Assembly (NCBI RefSeq): GCF_947260015.1 | Contig: NZ_CAMYOM010000002.1 | Span: 1 to 64,000, forward strand | Direction: 5' to 3' | From: an uncultured Eudoraea sp. | GTDB lineage: Bacteria > Bacteroidota > Bacteroidia > Flavobacteriales > Flavobacteriaceae | DNA: 64,000 nt | Shown: piece after piece, positions 24,456-32,201 of the stretch | Position numbering within the stretch: position 1 is the stretch's first letter | Layout of the letters: every line of letters begins with the position of its first letter | Position numbers and translations under genes: made by a program | The notes under the pieces: model-generated | What the model was told of the DNA's origin: nothing | Database searches by the model: none | What the model saw: only the letters and a program-made list of their open reading frames with translations

Positions 24456-25273
24456 TCACTTATAAAAACTTCTCCATCATCTCGACAAAAAAAGAAAATA
24501 TCATATTAGAAGCTAAGAATTTAGCCATTGGGTATACTTCTGGTAAAAAGCAAACAGATGTAGCTGACCATATTAGTTTTGGACTGGCCAAAGGTGAGCT
24601 CGGCGCAATTGTTGGCATAAACGGTATTGGCAAATCTACACTATTGCGAACTTTGGGACGAGTACAGCCCAAATTATCCGGTTCAGTAACTATAAATAAT
24701 AAACTCATTGAATCTTTAAAGTCAGATGAACTCGCAACCCTCGTGAGTATAGTTCTTACAGAACCAATTGCATCAAAAAATCTGACGGTATCACAACTTA
24801 TCAGTTTGGGAAGACATCCTTATACCAACTGGATTGGGACTTTATCTGCTGAGGATCAATCAAAAATCCTAAAGGCTATTGAAATTTTAGAATTGGAGAG
24901 TTTACGACATAATAAATGTTACGAACTTAGTGATGGACAATTACAAAAGGTCATGATAGCCAGGGCCTTGGCCCAGGATACCGAAATTATACTTTTGGAT
25001 GAGCCTACCACCCATTTGGATCTCTATCATAAAGTACACATATTAAAACTATTACAAAGAATAGCTCATGATACTAATAAGGTGGTTCTTTACACCACCC
25101 ACGAAATAGACCTTGCTATCCAGCTTTGTGATAAAATATTTGTTATGAATAAGGACAATAATAATTTCGGCGCTCCTTGTGAACTTATAGAGAGCAAAAG
25201 CTTTGAGGATTTATTCCCCAAAGACACCATTACCTTTAACCCCGAATCGGGTTCATTTAAGATTAATAAGTAA
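24419..25273 (+). CDS. btuD: ABC transporter ATP-binding protein, probable B12 importer ATPase
   Basis: A 284-residue ATPase. Walker A GINGIGKST (66-74), signature LSDGQ, Walker B IILLDEPTTHLD and the switch His in TTHEIDLA are all present, as in FepC/BtuD ATPases. The ORF overlaps the permease gene by 37 bases. The first 30 residues lack family similarity, so translation may actually start later, but no in-frame ATG is closer to the conserved IILEAKNLAIGY. It would power the BtuC permease. Confidence 0.92.
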   Translation: MAIGAKEENDILITYKNFSIISTKKENIILEAKNLAIGYTSGKKQTDVADHISFGLAKGELGAIVGINGIGKSTLLRTLGRVQPKLSGSVTINNKLIESLKSDELATLVSIVLTEPIASKNLTVSQLISLGRHPYTNWIGTLSAEDQSKILKAIEILELESLRHNKCYELSDGQLQKVMIARALAQDTEIILLDEPTTHLDLYHKVHILKLLQRIAHDTNKVVLYTTHEIDLAIQLCDKIFVMNKDNNNFGAPCELIESKSFEDLFPKDTITFNPESGSFKINK

Positions 25274-25308
25274 GTTATGCTACAACTGAAAATTTAATGT
25301 TAATCAAT

Positions 25309-25316
25309 TATCTTTA
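25309..25316 (+). promoter_or_regulatory. Putative -7 promoter element for rmuC
   Basis: TATCTTTA, one base off TAnnTTTG, 20 bases upstream of the rmuC start. Confidence 0.35.
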
Positions 25317-25336
25317 CTTTACAGAATCAACACTCT

Positions 25337-26674
25337 ATGGAAGCCTATTTGGTTTATAGTATACTTGCCTTGGTTTTTTTGGTAGCCGGTTATTTTTTAG
25401 GTAACTACATCCAAAATCTTAAAACAAAATCGAGTCACAGCACCCTTCTCGAACGTGAGCAACAGCTCAGGAATAACCTTACAGAAATGCAGAAAAGGTT
25501 AGCATTAGGTGTTGAAGAGACCAGTGAATTGCGATCGCAAAAAGAACGATTAGGGATTCAGATCAGTCGATATGAGGCCGAAATGGAAAACCTGCAGCAG
25601 AAAAATTCAGAGCAGAAGGGAGAAGTAGAAAAACTTCAGGAAAAGTTTACTAAAGAATTTGAAAATTTAGCCAATAGAATATTAGATGTAAAGTCTGAAA
25701 AATTCACCAAGCAGAATAAAGAAAATATTGAAAATATTCTTAATCCCTTAAAGGAAAAAATTAAAACATTTGAAGACAAAGTGGAGAAGAGTCAAAAAGA
25801 AAACATCAGTATCCATTCCTCCCTTAAAGAACAATTATTAAACCTGCAAAGCCAAAATTTAAAAATTACCCAGGAAGCAGAAAACCTGACAAAAGCGCTA
25901 AAGGGGGATAGTAAAATGCAAGGAAATTGGGGAGAATTAGTACTGGAGAGGGTCCTTGAAAAATCAGGTCTTGAAAAAGACAGGGAATATTCAGTTCAGC
26001 AAAGTTTTACCAGGGAAGATGGCAGCAAGGTATTGCCAGACGTAATAATTAATCTTCCTGATGGTAAAAAAATGGTTGTAGATTCTAAGGTGTCCCTTAC
26101 TGCATATGAACGTTATATTAATGCTGAAGAAGAATTTCAGGAAAAATATTTAAAAGAACATATAAGTTCTATAAAGACCCATGTGGACCAGTTATCTTCA
26201 AAAAAATACGAAGATCTTTATGAAATGGAAAGCCCCGATTTTGTTCTGATGTTTGTTCCTATAGAACCTGCTTTTGCAATCGCAATAAACAATGATAACT
26301 CTATTTATAATAAAGCATTTGAGCAAAATATTGTAATTGTCACACCTTCAACCTTATTGGCAACACTTCGCACTATTGATAGCATGTGGAATAATGAGAA
26401 GCAACAAAGAAATGCCATTGAAATTGCCAGGCAGGCTGGTGCATTATACGATAAATTTGAAGGATTTATATCAGATTTAACCAAATTGGGTAAAAAAATG
26501 GATGAGGCAAAGATTGAGTATAAGGGCGCTATGAATAAATTGGTAGAAGGTCGCGGTAATATTATAACAAGCATTGAAAAACTTAAAAAAATGGGGGCTA
26601 AAGCGAAAAAATCTCTGCCGGATAAATATCTGGAAAGAGCCCAGCAAGATGATTTTGATGAAAAACTAAATTAG
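25337..26674 (+). CDS. rmuC: DNA recombination protein RmuC
   Basis: A 445-residue protein with an N-terminal membrane anchor (about 5-25), a long coiled coil (about 35-200) and the RmuC nuclease-like domain from about 195, with GNWGELVLERVLEKSGL, LPDVIINLPDGKKMVVDSKVSL and ESPDFVLMFVPIEPAFAIA. In E. coli RmuC limits inversions at short inverted repeats; recent work ties the domain to nuclease-type defence and genome maintenance. Length and architecture are normal. A small membrane protein gene follows after five bases, suggesting cotranscription. Confidence 0.95.
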   Translation: MEAYLVYSILALVFLVAGYFLGNYIQNLKTKSSHSTLLEREQQLRNNLTEMQKRLALGVEETSELRSQKERLGIQISRYEAEMENLQQKNSEQKGEVEKLQEKFTKEFENLANRILDVKSEKFTKQNKENIENILNPLKEKIKTFEDKVEKSQKENISIHSSLKEQLLNLQSQNLKITQEAENLTKALKGDSKMQGNWGELVLERVLEKSGLEKDREYSVQQSFTREDGSKVLPDVIINLPDGKKMVVDSKVSLTAYERYINAEEEFQEKYLKEHISSIKTHVDQLSSKKYEDLYEMESPDFVLMFVPIEPAFAIAINNDNSIYNKAFEQNIVIVTPSTLLATLRTIDSMWNNEKQQRNAIEIARQAGALYDKFEGFISDLTKLGKKMDEAKIEYKGAMNKLVEGRGNIITSIEKLKKMGAKAKKSLPDKYLERAQQDDFDEKLN

Positions 26675-26679
26675 TATAC

Positions 26680-27045
26680 ATGAAAAAATATTTATTCATA
26701 GCGGTTACTGTTATAATTTTGGCTGTCGTCTCTTACTTTACTTTTGTCTATTATGTTCCCTATAGTGAAGGTGTCCGATCCGGAGAGTTGATTAAAATCA
26801 GTCATAAAGGCGTTGTTATGAAGACATGGGAAGGTGAATTAAGCCAGGGCATTTCAGGTGCTCAGATATTTAAATTTTCCGTGTCCAGTAGAAAGAAAGA
26901 TGTAATAGATAAGCTGAAAGAATATCAGGGAGCCTATGTCAAACTCGATTACGAGGAGCGTTATGCTACGTTCTCCTGGTGGGGTGACACAAAATATTTC
27001 ATTACGGAGGTTAAACTCGAAAAATCACCTCATTTTAAAAACTAA
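26680..27045 (+). CDS. Conserved small membrane-anchored protein downstream of rmuC
   Basis: A 121-residue protein with one N-terminal membrane helix (about 4-25) and a beta-rich extracytoplasmic domain containing YSEGVRSGELIKISHKG, WEGELSQG and the tail YATFSWWGDTKYFITEV. Flavobacterial relatives are sometimes called 6-phosphogluconate dehydrogenase because of their position beside that gene cluster, but nothing in the sequence supports enzymatic activity. It is five bases from rmuC. Function unknown. Confidence 0.75.
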   Translation: MKKYLFIAVTVIILAVVSYFTFVYYVPYSEGVRSGELIKISHKGVVMKTWEGELSQGISGAQIFKFSVSSRKKDVIDKLKEYQGAYVKLDYEERYATFSWWGDTKYFITEVKLEKSPHFKN

Positions 27046-27095
27046 TTTCTTAATAAAGGCTTGTTCTTAGCTTCAGTTGATTTCAAAAATCCACT

Positions 27096-27809
27096 TCATT
27101 CAAGTAATTTTGTAGCTTCTGCATCTAAAAACCAGTTTAACCTGCCTGAAATAGGCTCAACAAGAGAAGCAGGGTAAGCAGTATAGTTTCCCTTCCTCTT
27201 AATTATCTCGAATACTTTTTGCGCCTTATTCTCACCCGTAACTAAAAAAACAACCTCTTTTGCATTATTTATAATATTGCCCGTTAGAGTAACTCGTTTC
27301 TGGCCAGATTCAGGATGTTCTGCAACCTCACAGTACGCCTCAGAATTCCATAAATTAATCTGGTTTGGAAATATAGAAGCTGTATGGCCGTCATCTCCAA
27401 GGCCAAGGATAACAAGATCAAATTGTGGTTGCCTTCCAACCTTAGGAAGGTTTTTTTCTAAAAGATCTGCATATCTTTTGGCTTCTCCTAGTGGTTCATT
27501 CTCGCCTTTAATACGGTGTATGTTCGTTAAAGGAAGTTCTATTTTTGAAAATAGATACTCATTTGCCATTTTATAGTTGCTTTCCTCATCATCCGGTGGA
27601 ACGCAGCGTTCATCACCCCAATAGAATTGAACTTTGGACCAATCTATCTCATTTTTAAAATGGCTTGCCAATTCCTTAAAAACCTCCTTCGGAGTACTCC
27701 CACCTGACAGGGCAATATGTAAAATATTATTTTTAGATATAAGATTTGTAAGGTATTCTGAAAACGACCTCGCTGTTTGCTTTTTTGATCCTGCTATATT
27801 GACTTCCAT
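27096..27809 (-). CDS. pgl: 6-phosphogluconolactonase
   Basis: A 237-residue cytoplasmic enzyme of the NagB/RpiA fold that hydrolyses 6-phosphogluconolactone in the oxidative pentose phosphate pathway. Motifs: LSGGSTPKEVF near residue 35, FYWGDERCVP near 85 and LGLGDDGHTASIFP near 137. The length is normal. It lies nine bases downstream of zwf on the same strand, forming a two-gene operon for successive steps. Confidence 0.95.
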   Translation of the reverse strand: MEVNIAGSKKQTARSFSEYLTNLISKNNILHIALSGGSTPKEVFKELASHFKNEIDWSKVQFYWGDERCVPPDDEESNYKMANEYLFSKIELPLTNIHRIKGENEPLGEAKRYADLLEKNLPKVGRQPQFDLVILGLGDDGHTASIFPNQINLWNSEAYCEVAEHPESGQKRVTLTGNIINNAKEVVFLVTGENKAQKVFEIIKRKGNYTAYPASLVEPISGRLNWFLDAEATKLLE

Positions 27810-27818
27810 CCTCCAGAC

Positions 27819-29351
27819 CTAACAAATTACACAGAAACCAGGATCATCTGCAAGGTTTTCCCCCGGGTTCCGCCAGCTCAAATGTCCTTCAAAAAGTTCG
27901 TCGGCATTTTGAGGACCCCAGACTCCAGAGGAATAGCCATAGGTTTTAACATCTTTGCCGGTCTTCCAATATTCTAAAATTGGATCCACAAACTCCCAGG
28001 CCGCTTCCACTTCATCTGCCCGCGCATATAATGTTGGATCTCCCTGCATAGCATCCAACAAGAGTCGTTCATAGGCACTCATTACGTTTGTCTCTGCTAA
28101 GCCGGAATAGTAAAATTCAAGATTCGCTCGCTCTACCTTAAAACCCTGCCCCGGAACTTTAACCCCGAATTTTATTAAAATACCTTCATCTGGTTGTATG
28201 CGTATAATCAACTTATTGTCTTTATCAATAATCCCTGATTCACTAAAAATATGATGATGAGGCGATTTAAAATGTATTACAACTTCGGTAACTTTTGTAG
28301 GCATTCTTTTTGCAGTTCTTACGTAAAAAGGCACATCTTTCCATCGCCAGTTATCGATGTAAAATTTTAATGCCGCATAAGTTTCCGTAGTAGATTCAGG
28401 ATCCACACCTTCTTCTTCTCTATAGCCTGGTACCGTTTCGCCCATTATTTCCGAAGTCAAATATTGGCCTTTAATCGTGTTTTTAAAAAGTGTTTCTTCA
28501 TCTCTCATAATCCTCAGAGACTTCAGGGCTTTTACTTTCTCATTCCTTATTTCTTCAGCTTTATCATCAATAGGTGGTTCCATTACTACCAATGAGATAA
28601 TTTGCAAAAGGTGATTCTGGAACATATCCCGTAATGCTCCCGATTTATCATAATAACCACCTCTTTTTTCAACTCCTACTGTTTCCGCATTAGTTATCTC
28701 CACATGATGAATGTAATTTCTGTTCCACAAAGGCTCAAATATGCTGTTTGCAAATCTGGTTATCAAAAGGTTTTGAACTGTTTCTTTACCCAGGTAGTGA
28801 TCTATCCTATAAATCTGGGGTTCATTAAAGTATTTTTGAAGCCCACTATTTAGATTTTTAGCGGTTTCGTAACTGTAACCAAATGGTTTTTCTACGATAA
28901 TCCTTTTCCAGCCCTGAGACTCATCTGCTAATTCCTGGCCGGCGAGATTCATTGCAATAGTCTCATAAATATTTGGAGGAGTCGACAAATAGAACATAAA
29001 ATTGTTTTCCGTACCATGCTTTTCGTTAAGTGAAGAGATACGTTCTTTTAATTTGCTGTAATCTGAATCGTAATCCTTCCCGATATCAGTATAAAAGATC
29101 TTATTGGCAAAGGCCTTTATATAGGCTTCGTCATGGTCATTAAGCATCTCCTTTAAATACATACTTTTAGTAACAACCTTCTCTCTAAATTCCTGATCAC
29201 TTAAAATACTTCTGCTGGTTCCTAAAACGACAAAGTTTTCGGCCAGATGGTTTCCCTTATAAAGATCAAACAAAGCCGGAATAAGCTTTCTTGCTGTAAG
29301 ATCACCTGAAGCACCAAAAATTATCAGCATTTGATTTTCTACTTTACTCAT
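27819..29351 (-). CDS. zwf: Glucose-6-phosphate 1-dehydrogenase
   Basis: A 510-residue enzyme catalysing the first, NADPH-producing step of the oxidative pentose phosphate pathway. The N-terminal nucleotide motif FGASGDLTARK (12-22), the active-site signature RIDHYLGKETVQN (about 183-195) and EKPFGY (about 150) are intact, and the C-terminal domain is of normal length. It is transcribed with pgl and divergently from gnd, sharing a 180-base intergenic region that probably holds both promoters. Confidence 0.97.
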   Translation of the reverse strand: MSKVENQMLIIFGASGDLTARKLIPALFDLYKGNHLAENFVVLGTSRSILSDQEFREKVVTKSMYLKEMLNDHDEAYIKAFANKIFYTDIGKDYDSDYSKLKERISSLNEKHGTENNFMFYLSTPPNIYETIAMNLAGQELADESQGWKRIIVEKPFGYSYETAKNLNSGLQKYFNEPQIYRIDHYLGKETVQNLLITRFANSIFEPLWNRNYIHHVEITNAETVGVEKRGGYYDKSGALRDMFQNHLLQIISLVVMEPPIDDKAEEIRNEKVKALKSLRIMRDEETLFKNTIKGQYLTSEIMGETVPGYREEEGVDPESTTETYAALKFYIDNWRWKDVPFYVRTAKRMPTKVTEVVIHFKSPHHHIFSESGIIDKDNKLIIRIQPDEGILIKFGVKVPGQGFKVERANLEFYYSGLAETNVMSAYERLLLDAMQGDPTLYARADEVEAAWEFVDPILEYWKTGKDVKTYGYSSGVWGPQNADELFEGHLSWRNPGENLADDPGFCVIC

Positions 29352-29531
29352 AGACAGTTAAGTTAATTATTTAGTTTTAAACTTTGAGAGAAAATGTAAA
29401 GAGACCCTTAATTGAATATTTTAAATTATTTTTGAATCTCGCCTTTGGCTAAGATAAAATTTATTTGTTTCTCCAAAAGAAGAAATTTGAGGTATCCATC
29501 CTAAGTCGAATAAACATATAAAACCATAATT

Positions 29532-30941
29532 ATGGAAAATAAGACATATGATTTTGGACTGGTGGGCCTTGGTGTGATGGGTCGAAATTTTATTTTAAAT
29601 GTCGCAGACCACGAATATAAAGCTTATGGCTATGACCTTGATCCTGAAAAGGTGAGTGCGTTAATAAAAGAAGGGGGAGATAAAGACAGGGTGAATGCGT
29701 CTGGTGATATTAGTTCTTTTGTTGCTGCCCTCTCGCAGCCTCGCAAAATTATGTTGTTGGTGCCCGCTGGAAAGATTGTGGATGCTGTGATTGAAAGTTT
29801 ACTGCCCTATTTAGCACCGGATGATATTATAATTGACGGAGGAAATTCATTTTTTACAGATACAGACAGACGAGAAGCGTATTTACAATCCAAGGGAATT
29901 CATTTTTTTGGTGCTGGTGTTTCCGGTGGCGCAGAAGGGGCAAGAAAGGGCCCTAGCATTATGCCAGGTGGCTCCAGAGAGGCATATAAAGAAGTACAGC
30001 CTATTTTTGAAGCCGTGGCAGCCAAATTTAATAATGAACCTTGTGTGGCCTATATGGGTCCAAAATCGGCAGGAAATTATGTAAAAATGGTGCACAATGG
30101 AATAGAATATGGATTAATGCAATTAACCGCTGAATTTTACGATCTGCTTCAAAAGGGAGGACAGCTAGACAATGATGAATTACAAAAAGTCTATGCTGAA
30201 TGGAACAAAGGAGACCTGCAATCCTTTTTGGTGGAGATAAGTGCAAAAATATTTGAGAAAAAAGATCCAATGGGTCAGGGTCAATTAGTAGATAAAATAT
30301 TAGATAAAGCCAAGCAAAAAGGCACGGGTAAGTGGACTTCTCAAAACGCAATGGATATTGGAATTCCGATTCCGACAATAGATATTGCGGTTAGCATGCG
30401 CGAGATCTCAGCTCTAAAACAAGAAAGAGGATTAGCGTCAAAAATTTATGAGCGAGGTACCACAGACTTTGAAGAAAAGGAAAAACTTATTGCAAAAGCG
30501 GAAAAAGCCATGTATTTCGCATTTATAATCACGTATGCACAAGGAATGCATCAATTAAGGGCCGCTTCAGATGAATATGGATATGAGCTTAGTCTGGCAA
30601 GTATAGCCAGAATTTGGAGGGCCGGATGTATTATAAGGGCGGCTCTGCTCGAAGATATTGCCAAGGCTTTTGAAGACGACAAAGAATTAGCAAATCTTCT
30701 TTTGGCACCTTCATTTGTAGAAAAAATACAGGATTCTTTAGGAGCGGCAAGAGAACTCGTGACTTATGCAGCAGAGAATGGCATTCCTATGCCGGGACTT
30801 TTTAACTCACTAAGTTATTTTGATGCCTATACCTCTGAGAGACTGCCTTTAAATCTTATTCAGGCTCAGCGAGATTATTTCGGATCACACACCTATGAAC
30901 GAACCGACAGAGAAGGTATTTTCCATACCGATTGGAGTTAA
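29532..30941 (+). CDS. gnd: 6-phosphogluconate dehydrogenase, decarboxylating
   Basis: A 469-residue enzyme that oxidises 6-phosphogluconate to ribulose 5-phosphate with NADPH formation. N-terminal Rossmann motif GLGVMGRNF (11-19), GAGVSGGAEGARKGPSIMPGG in the middle, and the signature KSAGNYVKMVHNGIEYGLMQ contain the substrate-binding Lys and Glu. The all-helical C-terminal domain ends with FHTDW. With zwf and pgl on the opposite strand it completes the oxidative branch at one locus. Confidence 0.97.
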   Translation: MENKTYDFGLVGLGVMGRNFILNVADHEYKAYGYDLDPEKVSALIKEGGDKDRVNASGDISSFVAALSQPRKIMLLVPAGKIVDAVIESLLPYLAPDDIIIDGGNSFFTDTDRREAYLQSKGIHFFGAGVSGGAEGARKGPSIMPGGSREAYKEVQPIFEAVAAKFNNEPCVAYMGPKSAGNYVKMVHNGIEYGLMQLTAEFYDLLQKGGQLDNDELQKVYAEWNKGDLQSFLVEISAKIFEKKDPMGQGQLVDKILDKAKQKGTGKWTSQNAMDIGIPIPTIDIAVSMREISALKQERGLASKIYERGTTDFEEKEKLIAKAEKAMYFAFIITYAQGMHQLRAASDEYGYELSLASIARIWRAGCIIRAALLEDIAKAFEDDKELANLLLAPSFVEKIQDSLGAARELVTYAAENGIPMPGLFNSLSYFDAYTSERLPLNLIQAQRDYFGSHTYERTDREGIFHTDWS

Positions 30942-31140
30942 TTTTGTCTAAACTTATTACCTTTTTAATAGATGCAGGAAGTTGATGATAAAAGAAAAAA
31001 CAATTCTATAATTTTATGAAAAGATAATATAACTAACCAGCATAAACCAAAGCCTTACAATTGAACAAATAAAAACTATAGTAGCATAAATATGCCGTGA
31101 AAATTTAGTCATTTATAGCTACGAGATGAAACCTCAGCAA

Positions 31141-32160
31141 ATGAAATTTCTTGCCTCATATATATTCTTCCTTGTAGTTTATGGCGGAATAGCCCAAACC
31201 GAGCAGTTATCCATTCAGGATATTAATGGTATTCACGTGGTAAAAACCGGAGAAATTTGGTTATCACATGAACACATATTGGTTGATTTTATTGGGGCAG
31301 ATAGTATAATTTCCAGTTCCTGGAATAAGGTTGATGTTTCAAAACAGGTACTCCCTTTTCTGTTAGAACTTCAGAACTTTCATGTGAAATACTTTATTGA
31401 TGCCACTCCACAATACCTGGGTAGAGATGTACACCTATTAAGGGAGCTTGCAGACAAGACCGGCCTAAGAATTATTACGAATACGGGCCTTTATGGGGCT
31501 CAGAATAACAAGTTTATCCCAGACATTGTCAGGAAAAAAACTGCTGAAGAATTAGCACAACAATGGCTATTAGAATTTGAAGAAGGAATTGACGGAACCA
31601 CCATAAAACCTGGTTTTATAAAAATAGGCGTAGATAATACGGATTCACTAAGTCCAATGCATGGGAAGTTAGTTAAAGCCGCAGCCCTGTGTCACTTAAA
31701 AAGTGGTTTAACAATTGCCTCACATACAGGAAAGGCACTATCTCTATGGCCACAATTGGAGATTCTTTCTGAGCAAGGGGTATCGTCAAAAGCTTTTATT
31801 TGGGTCCATGCGCAAGCTGAAGAAGAAGAATCAAACTACCAAAAGGCTGCAGAAACGGGTTGTTGGATAAGCCTTGATGGTCTAGCCTGGGAAATGGACA
31901 AACATGTTGAAAAATTGGTATATGCGAAAAGAAATGGTTTTTTAGATCAAATTCTGATATCACACGATGCCGGATGGTATGACCCACAAAAAAAAACGCA
32001 AAACATTCAACCTTATACACCCATCTTCAAAACACTAATTCCATTGCTAAGGTCTAAAGGATTTACCGAGGATGAAATTAATCTTCTAATTTCAGTTAAC
32101 CCTTCTAAGGCCTATGCCATTCAAAAAAGGAGCATAGGTACAAAGCGAGAAAATCCATAA
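31141..32160 (+). CDS. Phosphotriesterase-family (PHP) amidohydrolase, exported
   Basis: About 339 residues from the Met that begins MKFLAS; an upstream ATG at 31126 adds five residues. A signal peptide ends near GIAQ. The binuclear-metal set of the phosphotriesterase family is present: HEH after LS, the bridging Lys in GFIKIGVDN, His in SHTGK, His in WVHAQAEEE and the Asp in ISHDAGWY. The protein is therefore likely an active hydrolase in the periplasm, often a lactonase or esterase in this family; the natural substrate cannot be read from sequence. It is monocistronic. Confidence 0.85.
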   Translation: MKFLASYIFFLVVYGGIAQTEQLSIQDINGIHVVKTGEIWLSHEHILVDFIGADSIISSSWNKVDVSKQVLPFLLELQNFHVKYFIDATPQYLGRDVHLLRELADKTGLRIITNTGLYGAQNNKFIPDIVRKKTAEELAQQWLLEFEEGIDGTTIKPGFIKIGVDNTDSLSPMHGKLVKAAALCHLKSGLTIASHTGKALSLWPQLEILSEQGVSSKAFIWVHAQAEEEESNYQKAAETGCWISLDGLAWEMDKHVEKLVYAKRNGFLDQILISHDAGWYDPQKKTQNIQPYTPIFKTLIPLLRSKGFTEDEINLLISVNPSKAYAIQKRSIGTKRENP

Positions 32161-32201
32161 ATATCAAATTCATGCTGATTTGGGAATATTGTTCCTTCGA
32201 C

